DNA from: Dryomyza anilis
Taxonomy: Eukaryota; Arthropoda; Insecta; Diptera; Dryomyzidae
DNA length: 64,000 bases
Assembly: GCA_951804985.1 (NCBI GenBank)
Contig: OX638131.1
Coordinates: forward strand, 52,945,078 to 53,009,077
Reading direction: 5' to 3'
Positions within the stretch are counted from its first letter, which is position 1, and each line of letters opens with the position of its first letter. A program made the translations under genes and the position numbers. This document shows, one piece after another, positions 43,491 to 56,695 of this stretch. The notes below the pieces were generated by a model. That model was not told where the DNA came from. It saw only the letters and a program-made list of their open reading frames with translations, and did not search any database.

Positions 43491-43995
43491 TTAGATTCTC
43501 GCTTCTGTGAGGTAACAGACAGCTGCAACAGCACCTGCGCCGGGTACAGTGTACAGGAAAAGATAAAGGAGACATCTAACCTATTTTTCAAAACTAAATC
43601 TGAGATAAATTACGTTCAAAACAAAGAGAGCGGAAACGAGTAATATTTTGAATTCAGCCAATCAAAATCGAGGTGAAGTAGAACTGATGACGCATTTTGT
43701 TCAGAAATTAGAACAGACATATCAAAGCAATGTCGGACGTAATCTAAAACCCAAAGGAAAATTGATGACAAATAAAAGAAATGCATTTTTAAGTTTTTTT
43801 TCTTGTTTATTGCAGTGTTTTTTAAAGTGTTATACTACCAAAAAAAATAGTTAAATGTAAACGTCATGAAATGAATATTTAAATACTAAAAACTATTAAC
43901 TGTATAATATACGCATAACATATATTTTAAAATACTAATACAAAATAGTACATACCACCATTAATTATGGTGTTAATAACAAGTATTTAAGCAAT

Positions 43996-44124
43996 GTTAA
44001 AAAGCTATCACAGCTTCAATTCGTCAGACGATTGAAGTTCAGGCGAATGATTTTTACGTTCGCTTCAGTTTACTTTTTTTGGAGAATGAAGTCTGGCGAA
44101 TGGAAGCTGTGTTAGCTTTTTAAA
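43996..44124. repeat. Hairpin element, unit 2 (imperfect arms)
   Basis: Counterpart of 26309-26437 with several mismatches between the arms. Confidence 0.75.
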
Positions 44125-44453
44125 GTTGGCTTCGCCAGTCATGATGAAAAGAATATCATACATTTATAGACTGCTTATGACATCCTGGCTGGGTTTTCTA
44201 GTGATGCTGTCGGTGTTGATGATGAACTGGGCTTATTTTTCTGCTGCTATAACTCTGGTTGATTTGGAGCCAGTATAGGTGCCAAAGAGCTATCATATCC
44301 TGCTTCTAGTAAGTATAAGGTAGACTTCCCGGAGAAATCGTGCTGAGTTATGTGATATGCTGGCATGTGGTAGTAGACGCGCACAAAAACGCCGACAATT
44401 TGTAGTTTGGTCCTAATATGTTGTAGAAATATATTATAAAGTATATTACATTA

Positions 44454-44726
44454 TGTGGGATTTGATATATAAAATAATCAAACACCAAACGGTCAGTTGA
44501 AATAAAATTATATTTATTAACCGAAAATATTTAATTGCTATAATTTACAAAATTTAGAAAACAATTGAAAACTAGGATCTGATTTGAACTATAAAACAAA
44601 ACGAATGAAACAAATTAAATTGAAAATATGTTTCATGAAAAATCAGCATATGTATGTTTTTATAAAACAATATCATAAAGTATTAAATTATAAATAGTTG
44701 TACAGTGTATTGCTGGCATCTCCACA
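44454..44726 (-). repeat. 3' LTR (left on the map), 273 bp
   Basis: Matches 47410-47682 with a few differences. TGTGG and CCACA ends are inverted. Confidence 0.93.
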
Positions 44727-44834
44727 CTCGGCCATCCTAATTAACATTCGACCGGATGTCCCGACAGTCCTAAGTGTCATGTAGTCTACCCCAAGGTTTC
44801 ATGTGGTCTGCACTTGTGGATGTCTTCCCTGGGC

Positions 44835-45100
44835 TTAATGATCTCCCACTTTCTTAACATCATATCGATCGTTGCCCTTATATTTTATAACTTCATAAGG
44901 TCCGTGGTTCTTTGGTCGAAGCTTCATTCCAACGCCAAATTGTGTGCGAGCAATGCATACCAGATCGCCTACTTTGTATTGCATTGCTGCCTTTCGCTTC
45001 GCATTAAACATCGCTCTATTTTCTTTTTGAACATTTCTGTCACCTGCACGATGTATCACTTCGCAGTCGTATTCTTGCAGTAGGAGTGACCAACCAGAAA
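44835..45100 (-). pseudogene. Integrase C-terminal fragment
   Basis: NVQKENRAMFNAKRKAAM then YKVGDLVCIARTQFG and LRPKNHGPYEVIKYKGNDRY, the basic SH3-like end of gypsy integrases. The finger and catalytic core are missing: the sequence jumps here from RNase H near 45110. Confidence 0.8.
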
Positions 45101-45104
45101 TTTT

Positions 45105-46047
45105 CGGAACATTTTTTTTTCTTCATTGTGGCTTCGAACGCTTTGCAATCTGTGATGATTTTAAATCGGTGTCCAAGTAAATACACTCGAAACTTCTGCA
45201 CTGCTTTCACCAAAGCGAGTACTTCCAACTCGTAACTATGGCATTTCTGTTCGGCCTCTGACGTCTTGATGCTTAGATAACGGACTGGATGCAGTTTCCC
45301 ATCGTCAAATTCGCGTTGCATGAGTATTGCAGCAAATGCCCATTTGGATGCGTCCGTATGTAACTCCGTTTCGGCGCCTTGACGAAAAATGGTTAGAACC
45401 GGCTGCGAAGAACCGGAAAGCGAAGTCTTTAATGAACTTACGAAAATATCCAGCCAAACCAAGAAATCGTTGCACCTGCTTTTCAGTTTTTGGCCTTGGA
45501 AAATTTCGAACGTCTTTTGTTTTTAACGGTGATGGCTTAATTCGACCGCCTTCGATTTCGTAGCCCAAAAAGTCGATTTTTGTCTGCAGCAAGTGACACT
45601 TCTTCCACTTTATATTAAGGTTGTAATCTTCTGCGACGCTTAGAACTATTTTCAAGCGTCGACTGCTTCTTCTTCATCTTCTGCTTTAATAATCAAATCA
45701 TCCATATAAATCAGCACAATGCCTTGAAGCAGCAAGGGGTTAAATATTGTGTTGATAAACCGTTGAAAGACTGCTGGACTGGTATACAATCCAAACGGCA
45801 CCTTGAGAAACTCGTACTGGCCAGCTGGAGTGACAAATGACGTATATTTGCGGCTATCTTCTTCAACTTCCACGTGAAAAAATCCAGATGTTCCAACGCC
45901 GAACACAGTCATCTCTGTTTTTGAATATTTTCCAAATCGTTTTTCCCAAAACGCATTTTCACGAATTGTTGTTATCTGACTTCCACTGTCTATTAACGCT
46001 TCCATTTCAACGCCGTTAATGAAAACAGTCTTGTATAAAATTTGCAT
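45105..46047 (-). pseudogene. Protease-RT-RNase H remnant
   Basis: The first frame begins with the protease active site (ALIDSGSQITTIRE) and jumps by deletion into mid-RT (TPAGQYEFLKVPFGLYTS, then YMDD near 45703-45714). The next frame holds the thumb and connection (FLGYEIEGGRIKPS, FLGLAGYFRKFI). The third is RNase H (HTDASKWAFAAILMQ, CHSYELEVLALVKAVQKFR, ITDCKAFEATM). Frame changes at about 45655 and 45420. The RT fingers are absent. Confidence 0.85.
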
Positions 46048-46059
46048 TCAAGAACATGC

Positions 46060-47242
46060 ACACTGGTCTTAGATTTTTCTCGCTCATTCGTCTTACCGCA
46101 GATGTTGGACTTGTGGCTAAACTCGTTACATTTAAAGCATTTTGGACCTTTCAATTTGTTTGGGCAACTGTCCGAAACATGGGTTTTATCGTCTCATTAT
46201 TGTTGTTGCCGCTCTTGTCACTCCTGTTGTTCTTGTCACTCTTCTTGTTCGTTCTTCTTGGGTCATTCTTTGATTGTATAAGATCGTACGTCTGCAATTT
46301 ATCTTACAGCTCAGCTATTGATTTCGCGTCATATAGGAACGCTTTGCTGTGTGGCGACCCTGCTATGCCATCGACAATATATACGATGATAGCACTCGTG
46401 TCTATATTAGCTTGTAGAGCAATATCTAGCATCGTATAAATATATTGCCGATACGATTCACCTGACTTGTTTTTTCTTTCGCACAGCATTCGGTGGACAG
46501 TAGCACTGTTAACAGCTTTTTTGAACTCCTGTTTAAGCCCTGCTGCGAGTACATCGTACACCTTTGCCTTGCACTCCTGCTCCATAAACAGCTTCGCGGA
46601 GCCCTTCAGCAAACGTTTCGCATAAATAAGTTTTTGGAGATTCGTCCATTGCAGCAAATTAGCATTTTGTTGGAACTCGTCAAGCCATTCGTCGATGTTT
46701 CGGCCGTCGTCTCCTGAAAATGTTTGCATTGACTCATCAACGTCGCGGAATGTAAACTTCGTCCTCTCGAATATTGGACGCTCTTCCTCAACAGGCCGTG
46801 GTTGAAGTACAGCTTGCAAATCAGATGTAGTTTGAATTTGTACTTCTCTTAGTCGCTTTAGTTCGACCATAACTCTTTCTGCGGATCGTTGCTCGTCCTC
46901 TTTTGCCTTTCTTCTTTCCGCTTCCAATCTAGCGTTTTCATCAAATCTTCGTTGCTCGTCTTCTTTTTCTCTTTCAGCTTTTTCTTGATTTCTTCTTATT
47001 GCATCATTTTCGTCTTTCTGTCTTGTTTCAGCTTCTGCTTTCACTCTTTCGTCTTGTTTTCTTCTTCGTTTTTCATCACCTGCCTTACTTATTTCTTCTT
47101 CTTCGTGCTTTCTTTGCTCCATGCGCTCTTTTTCATAGTGTTTGATTCGTCTTATTTTCGTTGTTCTATCACCGTTGTCAGATAATCGGTATTGATTGCA
47201 CGCCTCCTGCAGGTCTTCATCTGTTGCGTTGTTCCAATCCAT
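46060..47242 (-). pseudogene. Gag with SAP-like start, charged coiled coil and a CCHC knuckle
   Basis: The start is the Met at 47242 (MDWNNATDEDLQEACNQYRL), because the open frame upstream reaches into the LTR. The first 40 residues resemble a SAP-type helix-turn-helix. Residues about 40-140 are almost all Glu, Lys, Arg, Gln and Asp and should form a long coiled coil. A retroviral-type capsid follows (FSGDDGRNIDEWLDEFQQ, LLKGSAKLFMEQE). A stop ends it at 46304. Beyond the break the knuckle CFKCNEFSHKSNIC lies at 46098-46139. Confidence 0.8.
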
Positions 47243-47389
47243 TGTTCGTTTATCACAGCGAAGATTGCGCTCTGCTAAAATATTACCCTCTGCAACGCCT
47301 TTCGTCTTTCTACTTTGGCTAAATTCCTCAGATTCGCTGTATTCGACTGGAAAACGCAGTGTATCGTTTTCCAAAAGTTTAAATATCCG

Positions 47390-47407
47390 CAACAGGCCGA
47401 GCCCCCA
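47390..47407 (-). promoter_or_regulatory. Primer-binding site, tRNA-Pro-like
   Basis: Two bases inside the 5' LTR the minus strand reads TGGGGGCTCGGCC, matching ten of the first eleven bases complementary to the tRNA-Pro 3' end. Confidence 0.6.
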
Positions 47408-47409
47408 AA

Positions 47410-47682
47410 TGTGGGATTTGATATATAAAATAATCAAACACCAAACGGTCAGTTTAAATAAAATTATATTTATTAACCGAAAATATTTAATTGCTATAAT
47501 TTACAAAATTTAGAAAACAATTGAAAACTATGATCTGATTTGAACGATAAAACAAAACGAATGAAACAAATTAAATTGAAAATATGTTTCATGAATAATC
47601 AGCATACGTATGTTTTTATAAAACAATATCATAAAGTATTAAATTATAAATAGTTGTACAGTGTATTGCTGGCATCTCCACA
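47410..47682 (-). repeat. 5' LTR (right on the map), 273 bp
   Basis: See the element entry; followed by the ATTA duplication and resumed spacer sequence. Confidence 0.93.
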
Positions 47683-49570
47683 ATTATATTTAATAATTAA
47701 ATCATACTCGTAGGGATAAAGTTATTAATTCCAGAATACCAGTTTCCATGACCTTTTGCAATGCGTCCACAAGCTGCACTGCCACTTCCAAAAGCACGTA
47801 TTTTTTTTTCGTGTGACCTAGAAAAACCATGGCGAACGAGAAAAACCATGTGGATTTATACAGCATCAAATTCATAAACTGCATTGGATCACGCATATTT
47901 GCTGACAATGCCTGCACATGAATCGGTGACTGCATTTATTTCGGATTTTGTAGCGCACCTAGAAAGCCCAAATGCTGCAGACGATCTTTTCGTTATCAGT
48001 AAACAGCTGTAATATGTTATGTGCTCAAATACCTAGTAAAATATAATTTCATTAAATAATTCAGTATTAAAATATATTTAAAACGTACCTGCAGGTACAA
48101 ATATCTGCCATCTTTCAATTATGCACCACCAAAGTACAGTTCTGAAAATACAGATATTATCAACCTTACTAAAAACCATGTAAAAAAATCAATTTTAATT
48201 ACTTTCGAAAATTAAAATTTCAAGAAAATATTGACATTTAAATCAGTGGCACATTTTGTTAAACAAAGCGAGTGAAAACTCAGGTACACAGACCGGCAAT
48301 GGTTGCATTGCAGACGTTGCATTTTCCAGCTACAAACCTTTACACTTTTCCACATTTTGCACATCTTCCAGCTTTTTTTTATTTCAACAGGTGATGTCCA
48401 CGCGACTATATATACAGTTGGCTTTCAGTTGGTTTTGTTGAGCCGCGTTTATTAGTTGTTGATGTTTCTTTTTTATGTTTGTGCCAACTGTAGCCGTTCC
48501 TCCAACTGTACCAACTCTTGATCCAACTACAGCACACTTATCAACTCCTTCGACGCATTCTCTTGCATCCGTCGCCAGCCAACATTTCCTACAATTTCAT
48601 TAGATTTGTATGCTAAAGAAATAAAATTACTATAATAACGTATATAAATGAAAATGTAATAAAAAACTTACAAGTCAACAAAACGCGTCGTAACCATTTT
48701 ATTTTACGAAGTTGACAACTTCAAATGAAGAAAAAAGCAAGAGACTGTGCTCTCAGCGAAAGAAGTCGAAAAAGAAAACTGTTGATTTGACAACACATGG
48801 TTACATTTCGCAGCTCAGGATACTTCAGTACGGAGCTGAGAATACCCTGGGTATACGTTAGACAACTCTGATAGATCAGTGCGAGGTTGGTACCGATTTC
48901 GAAATAAAATAGGAGTGAAATCAGACTAAAGGAAACACAGAGTTCTTACCTATTTTTCTGAACTGTGGCTGAGAGAAAAATCACAAAACAAAGAGAGCAA
49001 AACTGAAAAATATTTCAATATTGATAAAATATTTTGAAACCAGCCAATAAAAAACGATGTGAAGCAAAACTGATGACATATTTGTTTCAGAATGGGACAG
49101 AATATTAAAGGAAACTCTGAAGTAAAGCTGATTCAAATGTAAATTAATGACAACAAAAACTAAGGAATTTTTTGTGTTTTTATGTTTATTACAATGTAAT
49201 TTATATTATTTTTATATTATGAATATAAAACTTATGAACAAAATGGAAATTATAATAAAAAAAATTGAATTTTACATAAAAAGATGGTGTGTTCCTACCA
49301 TAATTATGCTTCTGGGGATGATGACAATCTTTAACATTGTGTTGCAAATTTTGTTGCTGAAAAATAAACGAGGTACCACCATTTTAATATTTAAGAAACC
49401 TGAAATAAATGAAAACAAAATATAAATAAATGAAAAATCATTTATTAATTTGGCGCAGTAAATTTTGCAGTTTTTGGATACATTGATGGTACTGATTCCG
49501 ATAATTGCACCAGTTTTATCAAATTAACTACATCTTTTGAGATATACTTTACTTATTTGGCCATAACAAC
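47683..49570. other. Unit-2 spacer, last part
   Basis: Counterpart of 26790-28249. It carries about 470 bp (48483-48955) missing from unit 1, which include GAGCTGAGAATACCCTGGG, a diverged member of the 24590-24785 repeat. The plus frame at 49147-49425 is open and hydrophobic, but its composition is that of AT-rich non-coding DNA. Confidence 0.45.
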
Positions 49571-51895
49571 CCATGTTGGGTCTCGGCCGCAGCAATTATG
49601 TCTCGCCAGTCGCTTCTGAATTGCGCGCGCAGGCTTCAGTTTTGCACTCCAAGTGTTGCCAGGTTGTCTCACACTTGGTCGCTCCACCGGAGATTCGGAC
49701 GCACTCTCCTACGTTGATCACCACTGGGTACAGAATTGAGTACCTTTTTTGCTTGGATCGCTTTCATCCATTCGCTCGACTTGTCCAAGCCAGCGTAAGC
49801 GCTGGATCTTAATGCGCCTGACTATGTCAATGTCGGCGTAGAGCTCATACAGCTCGTCGTTCCATCTGATTCTGTACTCGTTTTCAACGCATATCGGGCC
49901 ATAGATTTTCCGAAGAATCTTTCTCTCGAACGCTCCTAAAGCTCGCTCATCGGTGTTGGCAAGCGTCCATGCCTCAGCGCCATAGAGGAGGACTGGCATG
50001 ATGAGCGACTTAACTTCAAAGTTGTGGTTGTCAATAGTGACGTGTTGTCCAAGACGCCGGGACTCTTTGTTTGTTGACACCAGGTACTTCGTATTGACGT
50101 CGTTCACCGTAAGATCCATTGGACGCGATTCCCTCTCTAAACTGGAGAATGCTGCACTGACTGCTCGTACGCTCTGCCCAATGATGTCGATATCATCAGC
50201 GTACCCGAGCAGCATTGAACTCTTGTTAAAGATAGTGCCATTGTGATGGAGTTGTGCAGCTCTTACAATCTTCTCCATTATTAGGTTGAAGAAGTCACAC
50301 GATAGGGAATCGCCTTGTTTGAAACCTCCTTCGGTATTAAACGTATCGGAGAGGTTGTTTACAATTCTCACTGAGCAACGTGTGTCGCCTCTATTTGGCC
50401 TTTTCCAGGATTTGGCGCAATGTGAAAATCGGTTCTATGGTGGACTAGCCAGACTTGCCTTCGTCAGTCTATTGACGATGGGCTTCAGTCTTTCACATAA
50501 TACGCTGGTTAGAACTTTATACGCGATATTGAGGAGACTTAGCCCACACAGTTAGCGCGTATCGTGGGATCCTCCTTCCTAAGGATTGGGCAGAGTGTAC
50601 TGAGATTCCATTCGCTGGACATGCTTTCTTCTGAACATATTCTGCTGATGAGCTGGTGCATGCTCGTTATGAGCTCATCGCCTCCTGTCTCAGCAGGCAG
50701 ACCATCCCATCCTGAGGGTTTTCAGCCTGTTGATGGCTGTGCAGACCTCATCACGGTCAGGCGGCGGTATGTCAACGCCGTCGTCAGCAACTGGGGTTGG
50801 CAAGCTGTCTTCTCTATCGGCGGAGTAGTTGTCATCATCACCTGCTAGAAGACCGGAGAATTGCTCTCTCCATAATCTCAGTGTACCCTGGACATCTGTT
50901 ACTAGATTCCCGTCATCGTCTTGACTTGAAGAGGGTCCGGTCTTTAAATCTCCGGTCAGGCGTCTTATCTTCTGAATGAATTTTCGAACCTCGTTCCTGT
51001 CGCCATGCATCTCAATATCTACTTCTCTTTTCTTGTGCCTGAAAATAAGTTTCTCTTCCCTCCTCTTCTCTCTGTATCGCTCCTTCGCGGCTAGCGTAAC
51101 TGCCGACTGCAGGGTAGCTCTATATGCAGCGTCTTTCTATGCAGTGGCAGCGCGACACTCTTCGTCGTACCACTTGTTTCGTAGTGGGCGTTGGAATCCA
51201 ACACCTCTTCGACAGCCGTACGCACTTAGCGGGAGACGTGTGTCCGCTGAGCGCATATATCTTCGAGAGGGGAAGTGCCTTGGGCAAGCAGGTGTGAGAG
51301 TCGAGCGGCATAGGCTTGGTCGGTCTGTCGTGTGTGCAGCTTACTGACGTCTAGCTTTCTTTGTGTGTGTTTCCGTGCATTTTTCGCAGCGCATAAGCGT
51401 GTGCGAACCTTGGCTGCTGCAAGGAAGTGATCCGAGTCAATGTTGGCATTTCGGATCGAACATACGAACATACACACTAGAAACGTGCCTTCCGTCAATC
51501 ACAATATGATCAATTTGGTTGCGCGTGTTCTGATCGGGTGACCGCCACGGGGCCTTGTGAATATTGCTTGACTCTAGTACTACTAATTACCATGTTTCGT
51601 GCTGCGGCGAAGTCGATCAGCCGCATTCCATTGTCGGAGGTGTTGTCGTGGAGACTGAATTGTCCAACTGTCGGACCAAAGATATCCTCATGGCCCACCT
51701 TGGCGTTAAAGTCGCCAATCACGATTTTGATGTAGTGTCGGGGGCAGCGCCATAGGCTTCGTCGAGGCTCTCATAGAAGGTCTGTTTGGTTTAATTGTCC
51801 TTCTCATTCGTCGGAGCGTGCGCACAAATAAGACTGATGTAGAAGAAGCCTTGATGCGGATTGTTGCCAGTCGGTCGTTCACGGGTGTGAACCTA
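49570..51895 (-). pseudogene. LINE RT, linker and endonuclease, unit 2/3 copy
   Basis: Uninterrupted by the provirus. Minus strand: GDFNAKVGHE near 51695-51722, then DSDHFLAAAKVRTRLCAA, the linker, RT with FKQGDSLSCDFFNLIMEKIV, YADD at 50192-50203 and LRWLGQVERMDESDP. It retains FERKILRKIYGPICVENEYR, which the other copy lost. A private deletion of about 160 bp near 50388 removes part of RT. Stops and shifts show it is dead. Confidence 0.87.
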
Positions 51896-52789
51896 CCCAA
51901 TAAACCAAAAACCTGGATATTAAGTGATTTTCGAATGTATATTGAACATGGATATCGAAGCTTTCACTGGAGAAAAGCGTTCAACTTTTGTAATTGTAAG
52001 CTTGAAAACCATAGCGTTCTCCAGCAATACTGGTAGCTTTTTATCCAATTGAATCTAGCCTTTACCTAAACATGAATTCCGACATTCAATATACATTCGA
52101 GGTTTAACTTAATTGTAAGCTATAAATAAAATGTGATTCGACCTTCAAATTACACTTGAATTCAAGCGCACATATTTCCCTAATTAATGGTTTAAATATA
52201 AAATGAAAGAAAACGCATATAAGTTATAATACTAAAAGGAATTAATGTATGTTCTACAGCTGGCAGTGTACAGGAACTTTTTGTAAAATCCACGACGTGC
52301 CTCGAAGATCAAACCAGTGAATCCAATTGCGCCACTGCGATGTATAACATTGCCAGGTTCACGTAAAAAAATATCAATGTTGTCTGCGTACGAATGAAAA
52401 TATATTAATATTTCATAAACGTATTCGTAAACCTTGACCACTTACATTCTATATCAGCTCAGCGTGCATTTTCCGTGCAGTAGAATTCTCGGCTTGTCTT
52501 TCGTGTTTGGACCTGCACTTATATATTAATTGATTTATCTGTTTGCTAATTCAAGCTAAAAACAATGATCTCACTGATTGTGCGACAGTGGCACATATGT
52601 AGTGGTGAAAAAAATGAAAATTTTCTTGTTGACATTTAATTTATCACGTCACTGGGTTGTCACTGAGTAATTTTGTGGAGTGAATTTCGTGTCAAGTTTT
52701 TTTAACTTCGAAAACCAACGTTGGAATAACATTAATATCTTCGGCTTGATCATGAAATTTATCGAACCTTAAACTCATTGCTTATTGGG
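51896..52789 (-). mobile_element. Small TA-flanked DNA transposon, unit 3
   Basis: 894 bp, same ends, TA flanks (51894-51895, 52790-52791) and same LINE position as 39208-40094. Confidence 0.85.
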
Positions 52790-53300
52790 TAGAGACAAGG
52801 TGGCGGAGTCTCTTGCCGACTACAAATCCACAACCAAATTCATGCCTCTCCTCATGGCAACTGTAGTATCACACAGTATGTCACAGGATGCCTGTTTAGA
52901 GCAGCCCTGTCCTGTCCATCGCATTTCCGAAATTGCGGTGATGTCACCTTGTATCTTTTGTGGACATCAACCAGCTGGATAGTGGCAGTTTCTTTATAAA
53001 GGGTTCGGACATTCCAGGTGCATATCCGTAAATCATGATCCTTTATACGCGTATGCGTAGGTTGTCATCGTGTTTTCGGATCTGTATCCGAGGCATGTTG
53101 TCTGTATTTGCTGGCTTTCTTTTTTCCGTAGCGGGTTTCAAGCCCAACGCACAACCCCCGTTTTGGAGGACCAATATCCCTGTCTCGTTTGTCCCCGACC
53201 AGACTTCGGGTTGAAACCCGATCTTCAGCTGGTTGCTCGGGTTAACGGGGTTCACCAACGTGAAGGTGAGACTAGAAATTGTGTAGGAGAGGCTATGGTT
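52790..53300 (-). pseudogene. LINE 5' end and N-terminal endonuclease, unit 3
   Basis: As at 40095-40640, with a 15-bp deletion of one repeated GACCAGACTTC word near 53204. Confidence 0.78.
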
Positions 53301-54509
53301 ACTAACATAGGTCGGTTACTGAAATGCGCATGCACTACACCATTTTGAATCCTACACTCTTTTGAGATATACCCAATTTTTAATTTTCTCAAAATTTTGT
53401 TATTTTTAATATTCTATATATTATATATCAAATATTCTATATAACAAATAAAATTATCTTTTCGGCATTAGACGCTGACGATTTTTTTTATATATCGCAT
53501 ATGTAATTTTTACACGTTTAATTGAATTTTTGTATTGCAGAGCAAAATTTTGTTTGCCTAATGTTAAAAAGATAATGTATTTTTCGTTCTTTAAATATTA
53601 AAAATAAAAATAGAGCAAAAATAGGCTATAACGTGGACTATATCTCCAAAACTAATGCAGATCTGAAAAAATTTAAGCCATTTTAAAAATCTACTCTAAT
53701 GAATCAAATAATTGCAACATATGCTGTACAATTAGAAAATAATTTCCTTATATTAAGAAACATTCTTTAAATATCGTTTGATTTTCATTATTTAAAGGAA
53801 GGTTTTTCCTTAATAGTAAGAAAATGTTCCTTATAATAAGGACTTTTTTGCTATTAAAGGAAAACCTTCCATAAATAAAGAAAATTGAACTTGACGCTAT
53901 TTCAAATAAATTTTCATTAATATAAATACATTGTTTTCTGAGTGCATCACTTAATTTATCAATTTAATACACGAAATAATAAATTTAAAACTGAAAAAAT
54001 CAACCAATCAAACCTTAAATATTGTACACAATTGCTGAAATGCCGACTTGCATTTCAATGAAAACATTTATTTGATATTGATTTCATCACTGTTGCCGTT
54101 GATAAATAACGTCCAGTTTAGCACTGGACATTTATAATGCTATGTATTTATAAAAGAAACGTAGTAAAAATCAATCGCATTGACCAAGAAAAGTCAATAC
54201 CTACCAATATATGCTCACTATAATTAAATGTGTGGAATCCTGAGCACATTGAGCACCCAGCACATTGAGCACCTTGTGCATGTCGCCTTTTGAAATAATC
54301 ATTTTTTCCAATCGTTTACCTTTAATTAGTTTAAATAAATGATAATTATTAGATTTAGGTAAAGCTCTAAATTGATGATGTATCTTCTTGGATCTGTGCT
54401 GGACGGGGTTGCGCCCAAAACAGAAATATTGCGCGGCTGTTTGCGGTACCACCGCCTCCATCGATGCGCATTATTCATTATTTGCACCAGTCTCTAACGT
54501 TCAAACCGA
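53301..54509. other. Unit-3 spacer, first part
   Basis: Counterpart of 40641-41829, nearly identical to unit 2. The minus frame at 54201-54461 is open again. Confidence 0.45.
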
Positions 54510-54803
54510 TCACGGTGATAAATGCACGTGCGTTAAGTTTGGCAGCCAATTGCAGCCGTTGCGGAGTGGCGGTTCCGACGTGTCTTCACTAGACGCGACA
54601 AAACAGTATTCAACTGCATTTTAATGCTGCAGTGATTAAGAAAATTTACTTCATCCTCCATATCCGACCACCCAAGCGATGAAGGGCATCCTAAAATCAT
54701 GTACAATATAAGTAAATATTACAAAAGTATTTATTAAAAATATAATACTTACATTCATTTCAATAATATTATTTGACGTCGAAGTCTGTGACAACCTACT
54801 CAT
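54510..54803 (-). pseudogene. Small spliced ORF in the repeat spacer, unit 3 (frameshifted)
   Basis: Exon 1 and the intron borders match units 1 and 2, but one base is missing just after the splice acceptor (54675-54685). The downstream frame is lost. Confidence 0.5.
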
Positions 54804-55296
54804 TTTTATGTTTGTTTTGAACTTAGCGAAGAGAACACAAAAGAGAACAAAAGGCAACCCATGAGGAAGCCATATTTCATAAAGCTCTCTTTGAATGGAA
54901 GTTGAAAAGATAAATGGTTGATTTTTCGTTACATAGTTGCATTTCACAGATGGGAATAGTTCCGAGCGGAGCTGAGAATACATTGGGATGTGACAATAGA
55001 AAATATCTAAAAACAATTAAAGTCTCATGTGTTGAGTGAGTTGCTGCAAAAATCTTTGAAGTTTCATCGCAGCGAGGAAAAAATTGGCGTTATTTTTAAT
55101 TTGTATGCAATCATAAACTTTATTATTTGCAGCTGCTCATCGTAGTGGAGATGTCAAACAACCCAAGGTTATGCAACAATGAAGAGACGAGGAAAAATAG
55201 ATAACGCAGCAGCGCCAGAGCATCAAAGACCTGCAGATCAATATGTGTCAGTGATTGCCGTAAATTTATAACAAATAAAAAATATGTACGCATTAA

Positions 55297-55660
55297 TGTA
55301 GTTTACCAACCAGGCTAATTTGAAAACAGTGGCTGTTTTCCAAAATATCAGGTTATCAACCAGTCTACAATTTGAATTTTTAAACTGCTCGGTTGTCGTC
55401 TAAAATTTTTATCCTGGAAAAATATCCAACTCGCTGTCAAAATTAAAAAAAAAATCAATTTCAATGATTTGTTTTTCACCGAACAAATTGAATTTTTTGA
55501 CAAAATACAGTTTGAAAATTTGATAAATGTATGGTTCATGTCTGGAATGAAAAGAAAATAACAGCCTGGTTGATAAAGTAAAAAAGCTGAGGTTAAAATT
55601 GTAGCGGCTGTTTTGAAATAGCTGCTGTTTTCAAAAATTGTCTGGTTGATAAACTACAGC
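55297..55660. mobile_element. MITE, long form, unit 3
   Basis: As 42618-42984, with the first three bases of the left end missing. Confidence 0.78.
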
Positions 55661-55831
55661 ATAAGTTTTATTTACTTTTAAAATATTGACAAGTTGCTAG
55701 ATTTTGGCTAGTTTCTAAACAGTTTTTGGCTGGTTTCTGACCAGTTTTGGGCAAGTTTACTGCCCAGAGTTCGAAGAGTTTCACTGACTAGTTTCTGGTA
55801 GGAAAGTGCGTGACATCGCTTACGACCCAAC

Positions 55832-56170
55832 CCAATAAACCAAAAACCTGGATATTAAGTGATTATCGAATGTATATTGAACATGGATATTGAAGCTTTC
55901 ACTGGAGAAAAGCGTTCAATTATTTGTAATTGTAAGCTTGAAAACCAGCAAAAAATTTAGCCTTTACCTAAACTTGAATTCCGACATTCAATATACCTTC
56001 GAGGTTTAACTTATTTGTAAGCGATAAATAAAATGTGATTCGACCTTAAATTACACTTGAATTCAAGCGCATATATTTCCCTAATTAAAGGTTTAAATAT
56101 AAAATGAAAGAATACGCATATAAGTTATAATACTATATATTAAAAGGAATTAAAGTATGTTCTACATTAG
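55832..56170. repeat. Truncated second copy of the TA-transposon left part, unit 3
   Basis: Counterpart of 25474-25810 and 43153-43490. Confidence 0.8.
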
Positions 56171-56695
56171 ATTCTCGCTTCTGTGAGGTAACAGACAGCT
56201 GCAACAGCACCTGCGCCGGTTACAGTGTACAGGAAAAGATAAAGGAGACATAGACATCTAACCTATTTTTAAAAACTAAATCTGAGACAAATTACGTTCA
56301 AAACAAAGAGAGCGGAAACGAGTAATATTTTAAAATCAGCCAATCAAAATCGAGGTGAAGTAGAACTGATGACGCATTTTGTTCAGAAATTAGAACAGAC
56401 ATATCAAAGCAATGTCGGACGTAATCTAAAACCCAAAGGAAAATTGATGACAAATAAAAGAAATGCATTTTTAAGTTTTTTTTTCTTGTTTATTGCAGTG
56501 TTTTTTTAAAGTGTTATACTACCAAAAAAAATAGTTAAATATAAACGTCATGAAATGAATAACTACATAGGAATATTTAAATACTAAAAACTATTAACTG
56601 TATAATATACGCATAACACATATTTTAAAATACTAATACAAAATAGTACATACCACCATTAATTATGGTGTTAAAAACAAGTATTTAAGCAATGT

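Larger units (their letters stand above)
44454..47682 (-). mobile_element. Internally deleted Ty3/gypsy element (3.2 kb)
   Basis: Two 273-bp LTRs (TGTGGGATTTG ... GGCATCTCCACA) and ATTA duplications at 44450-44453 and 47683-47686 define it. Units 1 and 3 show the empty site (ACATTATATTT). It is transcribed leftwards: gag, then parts of protease, RT, RNase H and the integrase C terminus. The protease-to-RT join and the RNase H-to-integrase join are deletions, so the element is non-autonomous. Confidence 0.92.
39234..51921. repeat. Tandem unit 2 of the ~9-kb triplication
   Basis: Starts at the same word as unit 1. Without the 3.2-kb gypsy insertion it is about 9.45 kb. The excess over unit 1 is mostly the fuller MITE and about 470 bp at 48483-48955 that unit 1 lacks. 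Confidence 0.88.

Noticed and set aside
46889..47185. Plus-strand frame rich in Phe and Ser
   Set aside because: It is the antisense shadow of the Glu/Lys-rich Gag coiled coil on the minus strand.
49147..49425. 92-codon plus-strand frame with hydrophobic stretch
   Set aside because: The corresponding sequence in unit 1 (27827-28110) is frame-broken, and the composition is typical of AT-rich DNA; no family resemblance.
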